Shown here piece after piece: positions 53,071-63,040 of a stretch of DNA of 64,000 nt; positions within the stretch are counted from its first letter, which is position 1, and every line of letters begins with the position of its first letter. Below the pieces are notes generated by a model that saw nothing but the letters and a program-made list of their open reading frames with translations, ran no database searches and was not told where the DNA came from. The position numbers and the translations under genes are program-made. This stretch comes from Flavobacteriaceae bacterium 3519-10. Lineage in GTDB: Bacteria; Bacteroidota; Bacteroidia; Flavobacteriales; Weeksellaceae. Location: NCBI GenBank assembly GCA_000023725.1, contig CP001673.1, positions 1,312,342-1,376,341 on the forward strand, read 5' to 3'.

Positions 53071-54696
53071 TTATTTTTTGGTTTCAATCCAGATTTCAGA
53101 ATTCTTTTTGCCGCCATGTCCTTTTTTAAAGACATTCATTTTGGCGATTCTGTTGGGATCCAGTTCATTCATTTCGGTGTCGCCCGATAATATTCCGTCG
53201 ATATAGATCACCGGCTTTTCATCGATGGCCTTTTGAGCTCTGGCTTCTGCGTCTTTAATTTTCTGCTGAAATTCGGGCGTGTTTATCTGCTTCTCAACCT
53301 CTTTCGCACGTTGTTCAGCCTCTTTGATTTTCTTCTTGAATTCAGGAGAATTTACTTTTTTCTCTGCCTCCGCCGCGGCCAGTTCTGCCGCTTTTATTGT
53401 TGCTTTGAAGGCATCTGAATTATAATGCTCGTCAAGCTTCGCATAATGCTGATCTACATTTTTAAATTCCGCAGTATTATAAATGGCGTCGAGTTTTTCA
53501 CCCAGCTGATTGAGTTCCTTTTCTAATGCTTTAAATTTCGGGCTTTCGAAATCTTTGCGGTTAGCCAGCTTCTGCAGTTCATCAGATTTCTTCTTAAGCG
53601 TAATGCTGATTTTCTGCGCTTCTGCACTTTGTTTTGCAGCGGCCTTATTCATTGCTTTAAGTGTTTCCTGCGGTATTTCCGGCACTTCCGGAACAACGGA
53701 CGGCACTGCAGGTTCAGCGGGCAATGCAGCAGCGGCAGGAAGCGGAGCAACTTCGGGTACCGGCGGTGGCGGAATGGTATCCGATTTCATTTTGAAAAGG
53801 TACGCTTCAACCTCCTGGTTGGTCATTTTTATTTCGCGGTTCTCAGCATTCACTAAATAAATGAAGGCGAGGGCGAAAAGTAGGGGCAATGCGAGGATTT
53901 TACGCGCATAACCGTATTTGGTCTTTGATTTTTTAAGCATTGTTAATCTTTTTTTAAGGTTAGAACTAAGTAACGGACTCGTTGCAGGTAACCCTTTTCC
54001 GGAAAAGTGACTTGCCAGGAGCATCTGCGCAAATGCCCTTGTGTCCGAATTTTTAACGGCTTTTTTATCAGCCAGATATTCGTGTATTAAATTAATTTCT
54101 TTTTTGATCAGATGAAAAACCGGATTGAACCAGAATACCGCGGTAAGTATTTCGAGTACGATTTTATCAGTAGAATGTTTCTGGTCGATATGCACCATCT
54201 CATGTTTGAGGATCTGGCGTCCCAGATCTGAATGCAGCGGGATTGAATCTTTCCAGAACAGATTCCGGAAAAATGAAAACGGTGCCTCAGCAAGATCAGT
54301 GTGGTAAAAATTGATGCCCTCAATTTCCTCATGCCTGAACCGGCTTTTAAGCTGCTGGATTTTTGTTAGACCTGTGATAAAACGGCTCAGAAAAAACACA
54401 GAAACCGCGCCAACAGCCAGAATAATAAATCTAAAATAAATGAAATCATGATTTAAAGTATCGGCTGAATTTAAAGTTCCTAAACTGCTAAACAATAGAT
54501 AAATACTACTATTCACTTCAAGCGTAAAATAACTCACTTTCAGAAGTGGCAACAGGATGCTGATGAGCATCGACGCCAACAAGTAAAACCTGTTGTAATG
54601 ATGAAAAGTTCTGTCTTTTAAAAAAAATTTATAGTACAGAAACATTACAGCCGAGCACAGAATTACTTTTACCGAATAGAGCATTAGCGTTTCCAT
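53071..54696 (-). CDS. M56 (BlaR1-like) metallopeptidase with coiled-coil tail
   Basis: A 541-residue membrane protein. Four or so membrane helices frame a zinc-metallopeptidase core with HEMVH at 165-169 and a third-ligand region HEYLAD near 207-212. M56 proteins such as BlaR1 sense cell-wall stress and cleave a paired BlaI-type repressor. A Pro/Ala-rich linker (~318-345) and a long charged coiled coil (~350-495) follow. The end (KPVIYIDGILSGDTEMNELD...IWIETKK) resembles a plug-like domain. Its start overlaps the BlaI-type gene by one base, forming the usual sensor-repressor pair. Confidence 0.87.
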   Translation of the reverse strand: METLMLYSVKVILCSAVMFLYYKFFLKDRTFHHYNRFYLLASMLISILLPLLKVSYFTLEVNSSIYLLFSSLGTLNSADTLNHDFIYFRFIILAVGAVSVFFLSRFITGLTKIQQLKSRFRHEEIEGINFYHTDLAEAPFSFFRNLFWKDSIPLHSDLGRQILKHEMVHIDQKHSTDKIVLEILTAVFWFNPVFHLIKKEINLIHEYLADKKAVKNSDTRAFAQMLLASHFSGKGLPATSPLLSSNLKKRLTMLKKSKTKYGYARKILALPLLFALAFIYLVNAENREIKMTNQEVEAYLFKMKSDTIPPPPVPEVAPLPAAAALPAEPAVPSVVPEVPEIPQETLKAMNKAAAKQSAEAQKISITLKKKSDELQKLANRKDFESPKFKALEKELNQLGEKLDAIYNTAEFKNVDQHYAKLDEHYNSDAFKATIKAAELAAAEAEKKVNSPEFKKKIKEAEQRAKEVEKQINTPEFQQKIKDAEARAQKAIDEKPVIYIDGILSGDTEMNELDPNRIAKMNVFKKGHGGKKNSEIWIETKK

Positions 54697-55061
54697 CAGC
54701 TTTTATTTTTGAGTTCGTCCAGCAGTAATTCAAGGTCCTGAACGCTGATCTCATTCTTTTCAACTAAAAATGAAACCGCATTTTTATAAGATCCTTCGAA
54801 ATAATCTTTCACAAGGCTTTTCATTGATTTTCCGCTGTACTTTTCTTTTGAAACCACCGGAAAATACTCGTGCTGCCGGCCGTACACTTCATAATCCACA
54901 AAGTTTTTTTCTTTAAGCACTTTGAGTATCGTAGAAACGGTATTGGTGTGCGGTTTAGGATCGGGGAAGCGTTCGAGAATGTCTTTAAGAAAACCCTTCC
55001 TGATCTCCCACAGATACTGCATCACCTGTTCTTCGGCCTTTGTTAACTGTGTAAACTGCAT
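54696..55061 (-). CDS. BlaI/MecI-type repressor
   Basis: A 121-residue winged-helix repressor. The fold is shown by LTKAEEQVMQYLWEIRKGF and NTVSTILKVLKEKNFVDYEV, and a C-terminal dimerisation region follows. It represses its own operon until the paired M56 peptidase cleaves it in response to envelope stress. The start codon overlaps the palindrome at 55061-55082, and a well-formed promoter is just upstream. Its stop overlaps the start of the M56 gene, so the pair is co-translated. Confidence 0.9.
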   Translation of the reverse strand: MQFTQLTKAEEQVMQYLWEIRKGFLKDILERFPDPKPHTNTVSTILKVLKEKNFVDYEVYGRQHEYFPVVSKEKYSGKSMKSLVKDYFEGSYKNAVSFLVEKNEISVQDLELLLDELKNKS

Positions 55062-55082
55062 ATCACTATTTGTTTAGTGATA
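55061..55082. promoter_or_regulatory. Operator of the BlaI-type repressor
   Basis: TATCACTA (55061-55068) and TAGTGATA (55075-55082) are perfect inverted repeats with a 6-base spacer, overlapping the first base of the blaI-type start codon and abutting the -7 box. Repressor binding would cover the transcription start. Confidence 0.75.
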
Positions 55083-55112
55083 CAAATGTAGTTTTTAAAT
55101 TTAATTGTACAA
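55083..55112 (-). promoter_or_regulatory. Promoter of the blaI-M56 operon
   Basis: On the reverse strand TTG (55110-55112) and TACATTTG (55083-55090) are separated by 19 bases, the canonical Bacteroidota -33/-7 spacing. The transcript would be nearly leaderless. Confidence 0.78.
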
Positions 55113-55228
55113 CTATTTTTATAGGGATAAATGCAAATATTATGTAAAACCCTGATAATCAACCACTAAAATTTTTTCGTCATGAATTCAGCGCAGCGTA
55201 TTTGCCGTAATTTTTTGCTTAAAAATCT

Positions 55229-55236
55229 TATCTTTG
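55229..55236 (+). promoter_or_regulatory. -7 box of ychF
   Basis: TATCTTTG matches TAnnTTTG and lies 67 bases before the start at 55304. Confidence 0.5.
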
Positions 55237-55303
55237 CACACTTCGAAAAAAATATAATGATAACTGCAAACCACCTTCGGGTGAACTGCTAAAAGCGAAA
55301 TAT

Positions 55304-56395
55304 ATGAAATGTGGAATCGTAGGCTTGCCGAATGTGGGCAAATCAACTCTTTTTAACTGTCTGAGCAATGCCAAGGCGCAGTCTGCCAATTATCCGTTCT
55401 GTACCATCGAGCCCAATCTGGGAACGGTATCAGTACCGGATCAGCGGCTTTTCGAACTCGAGAAACTGGTAAATCCGGAAAGAGTGCTGCCGGCCGTGGT
55501 AGAAATTGTAGACATTGCGGGCCTTGTGAAAGGTGCGAGCAAAGGCGAAGGTTTGGGAAATCAGTTCCTGGCCAACATCCGCGAATGTGAAGCCATCATC
55601 CATGTATTAAGATGTTTCGAAAACGGCAACATCATCCACGTTGAAGGCACAGTGGACCCGATGAGAGACAAAGAGATCATCGATATCGAACTTCAGCTTA
55701 AAGATATGGAAGCGCTTGGAAAAGCGGTAGACAAGGCAAAGAAATTCATTAAATCGGGCAAGAAAGAAGATGTACTGACGTATGAAACGCTTCTTAAACT
55801 TCAGAAGTTTGTTGAAGACGGTAAAAACGCAAGAGAATTTCCTGCGGACGATTTCATGAAACCAATCATCGAAGACATTCAGCTGCTGACAAATAAACCA
55901 GTGCTTTATGTTTGTAACGTTGATGAAAATTCAATAAAGAACGGTAACGAGTGGATTGCGAAGATTGAAGAAATGGCAAAGAAAGAAAACGCTGAAGTAG
56001 TGGTTCTTGCCGCCCAGATCGAAGCTGACATTAACGAACTTGAATCATTCGAGGAAAGACAGATGTTTCTTGAAGAACTCGGTCTTGAAGAACCGGGCGT
56101 TAACCGACTGATCAGAAAAGCCTACGACCTGCTGAAACTTCAAACCTATTTCACGGCTGGCGTAAAAGAAGTCCGCGCCTGGACGATCGGGCAGGGTTGG
56201 ACGGCGCCACAGGCTGCCGGCGTGATCCATACCGATTTCGAGAAAGGCTTCATCCGCGCAGAGGTCATTGGCTACGAAGATTTCAAGAATTACGGTTCTG
56301 AAGCCAAAGTGAAAGAAGCCGGAAAAATGAAAGTAGAAGGCAAAGAATATATCGTGAAAGACGGCGATGTAATGCATTTCAGGTTTAACGTGTGA
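55304..56395 (+). CDS. ychF: Redox-regulated ATPase YchF (Obg family)
   Basis: A 363-residue Obg-family P-loop NTPase that binds ribosomes and prefers ATP. G1 is [12 protein letters not shown] at residues ~6-17, followed by [12 protein letters not shown]. The [20 protein letters not shown] switch region and a TGS-like C-terminus ([20 protein letters not shown], then [11 protein letters not shown]) are all present and complete. Length and motifs agree with the family. It is followed by a strong terminator at 56422-56448. Confidence 0.97.
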   Translation: MKCGIVGLPNVGKSTLFNCLSNAKAQSANYPFCTIEPNLGTVSVPDQRLFELEKLVNPERVLPAVVEIVDIAGLVKGASKGEGLGNQFLANIRECEAIIHVLRCFENGNIIHVEGTVDPMRDKEIIDIELQLKDMEALGKAVDKAKKFIKSGKKEDVLTYETLLKLQKFVEDGKNAREFPADDFMKPIIEDIQLLTNKPVLYVCNVDENSIKNGNEWIAKIEEMAKKENAEVVVLAAQIEADINELESFEERQMFLEELGLEEPGVNRLIRKAYDLLKLQTYFTAGVKEVRAWTIGQGWTAPQAAGVIHTDFEKGFIRAEVIGYEDFKNYGSEAKVKEAGKMKVEGKEYIVKDGDVMHFRFNV

Positions 56396-56421
56396 AAATT
56401 TCAATTTTGATGATGATGAAG

Positions 56422-56448
56422 TCGCTACATTTAGTAGCGATTTTTTTT
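56422..56448 (+). terminator. Terminator of ychF
   Basis: TCGCTAC (56422-56428) and GTAGCGA (56434-56440) flank an ATTTA loop and are followed by eight T residues. Confidence 0.88.
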
Positions 56449-56456
56449 ATACAACT

Positions 56457-57554
56457 ATGAAGGTAAACTATCCGTTTCTATTGCTGCTTTTGCTAGGTTT
56501 TTCATTTTCGTGTAATTCGAAAGAAGATAATTGCTTCACTTCGTCGCGAGAAAATTTTATTTATATAGGAAAACCTGAATTTACTGCTGATCAAATCAGA
56601 AAAGAAAAACCCGACTATCTCCAAATCTATGAATTAAAGCAGTTTAGATCATTTAAGACGGACAGTATAGATGTAAATTCTTATGACGTCAGAAAGGAAG
56701 ACGAAGCGCGTAGAAAGCATGAACTGTATTTGAAAAACTACGAAATATTCAATACTTTGTTTTACGAGCAGTTTCAATATTATGCTAAACAGAAAGTCGG
56801 CGACGCCGAGTATGCTTTAGGCCGTAACATGTTGGGCTATTGGCTTCTTAAAATTAGAAATAATGAACCTAAAGCATATTTTCTTGGCCTGAGTTTCAGT
56901 CATTATTATTTCAATCAGATTCAAAAACAAGCAATTATCAGAGATGGCGAACTTCGGATCGAGGGAAGTTTCGTGAAGATTGTGAAAGTCCCAGGGCTGC
57001 CCGGATATGACGATTATTCAGCAATAGAAGACGGCAAACTGTTTCGAATTAAACTGGCAGATTTAGAAAAAGACAGTGACGATGATGGATACAATGATAT
57101 TTTTGAGGATTCCTTTGGGTTAAACCCGGAAAGTGCGGACACAGATTCCGATGGCACAGATGACTTCAATGATTTAAATCCACTATATAAATCTAAAAAA
57201 AACAAGTTCACTTTATTGTTTGAACAGCTCCTCGGCGAATATGGAAGTTTGGAGCGTCAGGATTTTACAAAATTAAAATATTATTTTGATGTTTATGAGA
57301 CAGATTGTGAGCATTTTCAGTCCGTGAATCCCAAACTAAGAACCATTTTTACATCTAAATCTGAAAGGAAAAAATCTTATTATTTGCAACATACAGATGT
57401 TGTACAGTCTGGTATTTCAAAGCTAAAGAAGGATCCTATTAACGCAGACAAATTTTATGTAGAAAAGTGGGGAAGCAGTTTTTCTAACGATTTAGTGGTT
57501 GAATTTAAGAATGAAAAATGGATCATAAAAATGATTGGCGGTTCTGTGATATAA
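56457..57554 (+). CDS. Lipoprotein with thrombospondin-type-3-like calcium motifs
   Basis: A 365-residue predicted lipoprotein with signal FLLLLLLGFSFSC and the lipid cysteine at residue 19. Residues ~200-245 carry acidic repeats of the thrombospondin type-3 kind (DSDDDGYNDIFEDSFGLNPE, then DTDSDGTDDFNDLNP) that likely bind calcium. The other parts are unrecognised, with an N-terminal helical domain (~50-150). No operon partner is apparent. It may be an outer-membrane or surface protein; this is inferred from the lipobox and the calcium motif only. Confidence 0.75.
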   Translation: MKVNYPFLLLLLLGFSFSCNSKEDNCFTSSRENFIYIGKPEFTADQIRKEKPDYLQIYELKQFRSFKTDSIDVNSYDVRKEDEARRKHELYLKNYEIFNTLFYEQFQYYAKQKVGDAEYALGRNMLGYWLLKIRNNEPKAYFLGLSFSHYYFNQIQKQAIIRDGELRIEGSFVKIVKVPGLPGYDDYSAIEDGKLFRIKLADLEKDSDDDGYNDIFEDSFGLNPESADTDSDGTDDFNDLNPLYKSKKNKFTLLFEQLLGEYGSLERQDFTKLKYYFDVYETDCEHFQSVNPKLRTIFTSKSERKKSYYLQHTDVVQSGISKLKKDPINADKFYVEKWGSSFSNDLVVEFKNEKWIIKMIGGSVI

Positions 57555-57694
57555 AATTGTTGATCAATAAAATTCATCAGAAAGTAATCGTTGCTACTAC
57601 TGTTAACGGGCCGTAAGCTCGTTTTTTTGTGCGTGCAGCAGCGCTTTTTTGGAATGGGTAAGATTCTTCTGCCCACAGTTTAGCTGAATTACTG

Positions 57695-57702
57695 TAATTT
57701 TG
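57695..57702 (+). promoter_or_regulatory. -7 box of the FMN reductase gene
   Basis: TAATTTTG matches TAnnTTTG 22 bases before the ATG at 57725. It argues against the earlier ATG at 57704, which would lie at or before the transcription start. Confidence 0.5.
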
Positions 57703-57724
57703 AGTGAACCAATTAGATATTATT

Positions 57725-58267
57725 ATGAAAAAAATCGCAGTGCTCGTAGGTTCTTTACGAAAGGAATCGTTCAACAGAAAAATAGCAAACGAAATGATCA
57801 GGCTTGCGGAAGGTAAGCTGGAGCTGGAGATTGTAGAGATCGGAAATCTGCAGTTATACAGTGAAGATTTAGACCAGAATCCAACGCAGGAATGGACGGC
57901 ATTCCGGCAGAAAATAAAAAGCGCCGACGGTATTCTGGTGGTTTCTCCGGAATACAACCGAACCATTCCGGGAGCGCTGAAAAATGCAATCGATGTAGGG
58001 TCGCGGCCGTACGGAAGTTCAGTCTGGCCGGGCAAACCGGGCGCTGTCGTCACTTCGTCAGTCAGTTCGCTGGGCGGTTTAGCAGCGAATCATCATATCC
58101 GTCAGGCCTTCGTATTTGTTGATGTTCCGCTGATGCAGCAACCCGAAGCGTATATCGGGAACTCATCGAAAATTTTCGGGGAAGATGGAAAAACAGTTGT
58201 GCCGGACACCGAAAAATTCCTTCAGACTTTTGTGGACACCTTCCAGAAATGGGTCGAGAAGTTTTAA
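57725..58267 (+). CDS. NADPH-dependent FMN reductase family protein
   Basis: A 180-residue flavodoxin-like enzyme. The FMN-binding loop GSLRKESFNRKIA is near residue 9, and the second flavin loop SPEYNRTIPGALKNAID is typical of the chromate/azoreductase-type FMN reductase family. GLAANHHIRQAFVFVDVPLM completes the fold. The enzymes transfer electrons from NADPH to flavin, quinones or metals; the substrate here is unknown. The start follows from the upstream -7 box. A terminator lies at 58288-58321. Confidence 0.9.
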   Translation: MKKIAVLVGSLRKESFNRKIANEMIRLAEGKLELEIVEIGNLQLYSEDLDQNPTQEWTAFRQKIKSADGILVVSPEYNRTIPGALKNAIDVGSRPYGSSVWPGKPGAVVTSSVSSLGGLAANHHIRQAFVFVDVPLMQQPEAYIGNSSKIFGEDGKTVVPDTEKFLQTFVDTFQKWVEKF

Positions 58268-58287
58268 ATATGCTAAGATAGCCACTG

Positions 58288-58321
58288 AAACCTTGTTCAG
58301 CAATGAATGAGGTTTTCTTTT
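58288..58321 (+). terminator. Probable terminator of the FMN reductase gene
   Basis: AAACCTTGTTCA and TGAATGAGGTTT form a stem with two internal mismatches and a GCAA loop, followed by TCTTTT. Confidence 0.55.
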
Positions 58322-58405
58322 GCGCTTTATTTTACCGTGAAATATTTCTACACGACAAAATAATGCCTAAATTTAAGAAACTGTTCAGTACCTAAAAAAC
58401 AAACT

Positions 58406-61078
58406 ATGTGGTTTACAAAATCCATCGATGAAACCTTAAAGGAACTCAGTGTTAACCCCGCCACTGGCCTTACTGCTGAAGAAGTACTAAGCCGGAAAAG
58501 CAAATACGGACCTAACCGGCTCAAAGCCAAAAAGAAGAAATCGGTTTTTCAGATCTTCATCTCGCAGTTGAATGACTGGCTTATTTATGTGCTTTTCGCA
58601 GCAGTGATCATTACTTTCTTTATGGGCGAATATATAGATTCGGTCATCATTATTCTGGTCATCCTGATTAACGCCGGAATTGGGGTTTTTCAAGAAGTTA
58701 AAGCCGGGAAAGCGATTGAAGCACTCATGCAGATGTCGTCACCCAGGGCGCTCGTCAGGCGCGATTCACATACTGCTGAAATCGACAGTGCAGAGCTGGT
58801 TCCGGGGGACATCGTTATTCTGGATGCAGGCAGGGTGGTGCCCGCCGACCTTCGGCTGATAGAGTCCGCAAATCTGCAAACCGAAGAATCGGCCCTCACG
58901 GGTGAATCCGTGCCGGGCTCTAAAGAAGCTGGTAATGTGCACGACGACCCCAAAATACCGCTTGGCGACCGCGATAATCAGGCATTCATGTCGTCCATTG
59001 TTACATACGGCCGCGGCGTCGGAGTAGTGGTAGAAACTGGAATGCGCACAGAAGTCGGCAAAATTGCGCACCTTATCGATAATGAAGAAGTCACCAAAAC
59101 ACCTCTGGAGAAAAAGCTGAGCGAGCTCGGCAAAATGCTGGGAAAGATGGCAGTGGGTATCTGTGCGTTTATATTTGTTCTTTCATGGTTTCAGAGAAGG
59201 GATCTGGGCGAAATGTTCCTCACCTCGGTTTCACTTGCCGTAGCATCAATCCCCGAGGGTCTGGCTGCAATCGTAGCGGTGGTTCTGTCTGTCGGCGTCA
59301 CTACAATGTCGAAAAACAACGCCATCATCCGCCAGCTTCCGGCAGTGGAAACATTGGGTTCAGTGAATGTAATCTGCTCTGACAAGACCGGTACGCTGAC
59401 CATGAATAAAATGAGCGTTACCCAGGTTTATACCACACAAGGCCTGCTGGATCTGGACGATCTTGTACCAAACGACGTTCCGAATGCCGCAAAATTTGCA
59501 GCTAAAGCCATGATTTTATGCTCCGATGCCACCTTGCATAATGACGATGCCACCGGCGACCCGACCGAAATAGCACTATTAGCATTGGGCGATACGCTGA
59601 GACTTGACCGAAAGAATCTGGAGAACGATACAAACAGAATTAATGAAAAATCCTTTGACAGTGACCGCAAAATGATGTCGGTACTGGTAAAGGAAGAAGA
59701 CGGCGATTACAAAGTCTTCACGAAAGGGGCATTGGCAAGTTTAAAAAAAGTTTCGACCAGGATTTTTAATAACGGAGAAGTACGCGAAATTACCGAAGCC
59801 GATCTGCAGAACTTCAGTCACGCCGCGCGGCAAATGTCGGATCATGCGTTGCGCACGTTGGCCGTAGCCTATAAACCCGCTGCAAGAGATACACATCCTG
59901 ATGAAATGGAGCAGGACCTTGTGCTCCTTGGTTTGGTAGGCATGATAGACCCAGCACGCGACGAAGTGAAACCATCGATAAAACTGGCGAAAGACGCCGG
60001 CATCAAAACCATCATGATTACGGGCGATCATAAAAACACTGCGTTCGCCATCGCTAAGGATCTGCACATTGCCGATCATGTCGATCAGGTAATCACCGGG
60101 CCAGAAATGGACAGCTTCAGTGAGGACGAATTAAAACAGAAAGTGAACAGCTATCGGGTGTACGCACGCGTTTCCCCGGAACATAAAGTGAAAATAGTAC
60201 GCGCACTTAAAGCCAATGGAAACATAGTCTCAATGACCGGCGACGGCGTTAATGATGCCCCCTCGCTCAACGCGGCCGACATCGGTGTGGCGATGGGAAT
60301 CACGGGTACCGACGTAGCGAAGGGCGCTGCCGACATGATTCTTACCGACGACGATTTTTCCACTATTGTTAAAGCCATTGAACAGGGAAGGAACATCTAC
60401 AACAACATTAAAAAATCCGTCATTTTTCTCCTCACCTGCAACCTGGGCGAAGTGGTGGTTATGTTTCTCGCGCTGCTGGTGGGCTGGCAGTCGCCCCTGA
60501 TCGCAACCCAGCTGTTGTGGATCAACCTTCTTACCGATTCGCTGCCGGCCATAGCGCTCGGCATGGATAATGGCGACCCCGATGTAATGAAAGAAAAACC
60601 TCGCGCCATAAACGAAAACTTCTTTTCGCACGGCGCCGGAATGCAGGCAGTTGTTGGCGGTATATTCATCGGGCTGATCACGATGTTGGCGTATTGGTAC
60701 GGATATTACGAACTCGGTTATTCTCCATCAGACGACAACATTCCCGAAGAAGTGGTGAAGAATGCGCGCACTTTAGCTTTTATGGTTTTGGTATGCTCGC
60801 AACTGTTTTATTCTTTAGGTTTAAGAAACATGAAAAAACCACTGTATAAAATAGGTATCTTCGGCAACCGATATCTTGTGGGTGCAATTGTACTTGGGAT
60901 TCTGCTGCAGGTTCTCGTCATGTTTGTGCCGGTTTTGCGTGAAGCCTTTAAGCTCCATATGCTCGACCAGAAAGGGTGGATGATGGCGATTGTTCTCGGT
61001 CTGTTACCGTTAACCGCGCTCGAGATCTACAAGATAGTCTTCGCAAATAGAAAGCAACCTTCAACAACTAAAATTTAA
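58406..61078 (+). CDS. P-type Ca2+-transporting ATPase
   Basis: An 890-residue P2-type cation ATPase. An N-terminal cation-ATPase domain (LSVNPATGLTAEEVLSRKSK) precedes an actuator with LTGES near 164. The PEGL motif of TM4 (SIPEGLAAIVAV) and the phosphorylation site CSDKTGTLT near 325 follow, then the hinge GDGVNDAP near 612 and C-terminal helices to the end. The overall pattern is of the SERCA/PMCA kind, so Ca2+ export is the most likely role; other divalent cations are possible. The next gene follows after 14 bases, so the two form an operon. Confidence 0.92.
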   Translation: MWFTKSIDETLKELSVNPATGLTAEEVLSRKSKYGPNRLKAKKKKSVFQIFISQLNDWLIYVLFAAVIITFFMGEYIDSVIIILVILINAGIGVFQEVKAGKAIEALMQMSSPRALVRRDSHTAEIDSAELVPGDIVILDAGRVVPADLRLIESANLQTEESALTGESVPGSKEAGNVHDDPKIPLGDRDNQAFMSSIVTYGRGVGVVVETGMRTEVGKIAHLIDNEEVTKTPLEKKLSELGKMLGKMAVGICAFIFVLSWFQRRDLGEMFLTSVSLAVASIPEGLAAIVAVVLSVGVTTMSKNNAIIRQLPAVETLGSVNVICSDKTGTLTMNKMSVTQVYTTQGLLDLDDLVPNDVPNAAKFAAKAMILCSDATLHNDDATGDPTEIALLALGDTLRLDRKNLENDTNRINEKSFDSDRKMMSVLVKEEDGDYKVFTKGALASLKKVSTRIFNNGEVREITEADLQNFSHAARQMSDHALRTLAVAYKPAARDTHPDEMEQDLVLLGLVGMIDPARDEVKPSIKLAKDAGIKTIMITGDHKNTAFAIAKDLHIADHVDQVITGPEMDSFSEDELKQKVNSYRVYARVSPEHKVKIVRALKANGNIVSMTGDGVNDAPSLNAADIGVAMGITGTDVAKGAADMILTDDDFSTIVKAIEQGRNIYNNIKKSVIFLLTCNLGEVVVMFLALLVGWQSPLIATQLLWINLLTDSLPAIALGMDNGDPDVMKEKPRAINENFFSHGAGMQAVVGGIFIGLITMLAYWYGYYELGYSPSDDNIPEEVVKNARTLAFMVLVCSQLFYSLGLRNMKKPLYKIGIFGNRYLVGAIVLGILLQVLVMFVPVLREAFKLHMLDQKGWMMAIVLGLLPLTALEIYKIVFANRKQPSTTKI

Positions 61079-61092
61079 ACCAAAACCAGCTT

Positions 61093-62157
61093 ATGCAAAA
61101 ACTTTTCGATCAAATCAGTGTACAGAAAGCCCTTATTTTCACCGCGCTTTTTCTCGTTGCGCTCATTTTGTTTGAACTTAATTATTTCATGTCCGGAGTG
61201 CTCGGTGCCGTGACATTGTACGTTCTGACGCGTAATTTCTATCTGAGGCTCACCGAGGAAAAAAAATGGAACAGCAACCTGGTGATTACGCTCATCATTT
61301 TTCTCGTCATCATCACTTTTGCCGTACCGCTTTGGATTATTCTTGAGATTCTGATTCCGAAAATCAATGAAATAGTGAGCGACCGAGAGGCCATTGTCGA
61401 AAAGTACAACGCCGTTAGGGTCTTCCTCGAGAACAACCAATACACCAAAAGGTTCGATCTTCAGCTGTCCAACGAACGGATCATGCAGGCTGTAAACAAA
61501 GTAATTTCATACATCCCTTCAACTTTAAACTGGGTGGGGCAGATGCTCGGTAATATTTTCGTAGCGCTGTTTATTCTGTATTTTATGCTCAAACAATCAC
61601 GGATTATGGAGCAAAAATTTAAGGAACTCCTGCCGGTTTCCCGCGAAAGCAAGAAATATTTCATTCAGCATAATGCGGCACTGATCCGCTCCAATGCCTA
61701 TGGAATACCGATCTTGGGCTTAAGTCAGGGAATTATCGCGATTATCGGTTACTATATTTTTGGTGTCGAAAACGCCATATTCTGGGGACTACTCACGGGT
61801 GCAGCATCCATAGTTCCGGTGGTAGGCACGATGATCGTCTACCTTCCGATCTGTATATACCAGGTTGCAACGGGCGATGTAAACAACGGACTGTTCCTCG
61901 CGGGTTTCTGCCTTCTTTTTGTGGGCGGAATTGATAACGTACTTCGTTTAACGCTGCTTAAGAAAATGGCGGATATCCATCCGTTGGTCACAGTCTTCGG
62001 AGTGCTGCTGGGTCTGCAGATGTTTGGCGTCATGGGGTTGGTTTTCGGTCCGGTATTGCTGTCGATGCCCGGCATCCTGTACCGGATTTTCGAGATGGAA
62101 AGAAGCTTTAAAGTTCAGCACGAACATGAAGAAGCGCAGGCCGAAACCGAATCGTAA
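61093..62157 (+). CDS. AI-2E family transporter
   Basis: A 354-residue membrane protein of the AI-2E (PerM/TqsA-type) family. N-terminal helices (ALIFTALFLVALILFELNYF) are followed by a soluble stretch (~85-150) and the conserved IPILGLSQGIIAIIGYYIFG and ILYFMLKQS segments. GLLTGAASIVPVVGTMIVYL and VFGVLLGLQMFGVMGLVFGP are the family hallmarks. Substrates of this family vary and are often unproven (Na+/H+, autoinducer-2). It is co-transcribed with the upstream Ca2+ ATPase. Confidence 0.9.
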   Translation: MQKLFDQISVQKALIFTALFLVALILFELNYFMSGVLGAVTLYVLTRNFYLRLTEEKKWNSNLVITLIIFLVIITFAVPLWIILEILIPKINEIVSDREAIVEKYNAVRVFLENNQYTKRFDLQLSNERIMQAVNKVISYIPSTLNWVGQMLGNIFVALFILYFMLKQSRIMEQKFKELLPVSRESKKYFIQHNAALIRSNAYGIPILGLSQGIIAIIGYYIFGVENAIFWGLLTGAASIVPVVGTMIVYLPICIYQVATGDVNNGLFLAGFCLLFVGGIDNVLRLTLLKKMADIHPLVTVFGVLLGLQMFGVMGLVFGPVLLSMPGILYRIFEMERSFKVQHEHEEAQAETES

Positions 62158-62233
62158 AACCGAAAAGCATCATTTTTCTATGTAACATTTTTTAAGTTGT
62201 TTTGACCCATTCAGGAAATAATAAACCAAAAAC

Positions 62234-63016
62234 ATGAACAATCACGAAATCGACTACAGAATCCACGGCGAAGAAATGCAGTGTGTGGAAATAGAACTGG
62301 ATCCCAACGAAAGCGTAATTTCCGAACCCGGAAGTTTTATGATGATGACAGACGGCATACAGATGCAGACGATGTTTGGGGACGGTAACGAAAAGGGTTT
62401 TATGGGCAAACTGCTGTCAGCCGGCAAACGGGTCCTCACCGGCGAAAACCTATTTATGACGGCTTTCACCAACATCTCAAACCAGAAAAGACAGGTTTCG
62501 TTTGCAGCTCCGTATTCCGGAAAAATAATTCCGCTGGACCTGTCTGAACTTGACGGCAAAGTGATCTGCCAGAAAGATTCTTTCCTGTGTGCAGCGAAAG
62601 GCGTAGCGGTGGATGTGGAATTTCAGCGCAAGCTCGGCACCGGACTATTTGGCGGCGAAGGTTTCATTATGCAGAAACTTGAAGGCGACGGAATGACGTT
62701 CGTCCACAGCGGCGGACATGTAATTGAAAAGCAGCTTCAGCCAGGAGAAATTCTCAAAATCGACACCGGTTGTATTGTCGCGTTCACCAAAGATGTAGAT
62801 TACGATATTCAGTTTGTAGGCGGTATAAAAAATACCATTTTCGGCGGCGAAGGCCTGTTTTTTGCGCAGCTTAGAGGTCCCGGAAAAGTCTGGATTCAGA
62901 CATTGCCGATTGCCAGACTTGCGGCCAGAATTCTGCAGTTCGGAACCACGAAAAAAGGCGAAGAAGGCAGTTTACTTGGAGGTTTAGGAAGAATAATTGA
63001 CGGAGACGGTTTTTAA
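62234..63016 (+). CDS. AIM24 family protein
   Basis: A 260-residue soluble protein with a beta-roll fold of the AIM24 (TIGR00266) family. The segments VEIELDPNESVISEPGSFMM, MGKLLSAGKRVLTGENLFMT, GTGLFGGEGFIMQKLEGDG and NTIFGGEGLFFAQLRGPGKV are typical of the family, and the end GEEGSLLGGLGRIIDGDGF is the usual glycine-rich tail. Function is unknown in bacteria. It ends at a terminator (63041-63066). Confidence 0.9.
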   Translation: MNNHEIDYRIHGEEMQCVEIELDPNESVISEPGSFMMMTDGIQMQTMFGDGNEKGFMGKLLSAGKRVLTGENLFMTAFTNISNQKRQVSFAAPYSGKIIPLDLSELDGKVICQKDSFLCAAKGVAVDVEFQRKLGTGLFGGEGFIMQKLEGDGMTFVHSGGHVIEKQLQPGEILKIDTGCIVAFTKDVDYDIQFVGGIKNTIFGGEGLFFAQLRGPGKVWIQTLPIARLAARILQFGTTKKGEEGSLLGGLGRIIDGDGF

Positions 63017-63040
63017 TTAAATCTTACAATCAATAATACA

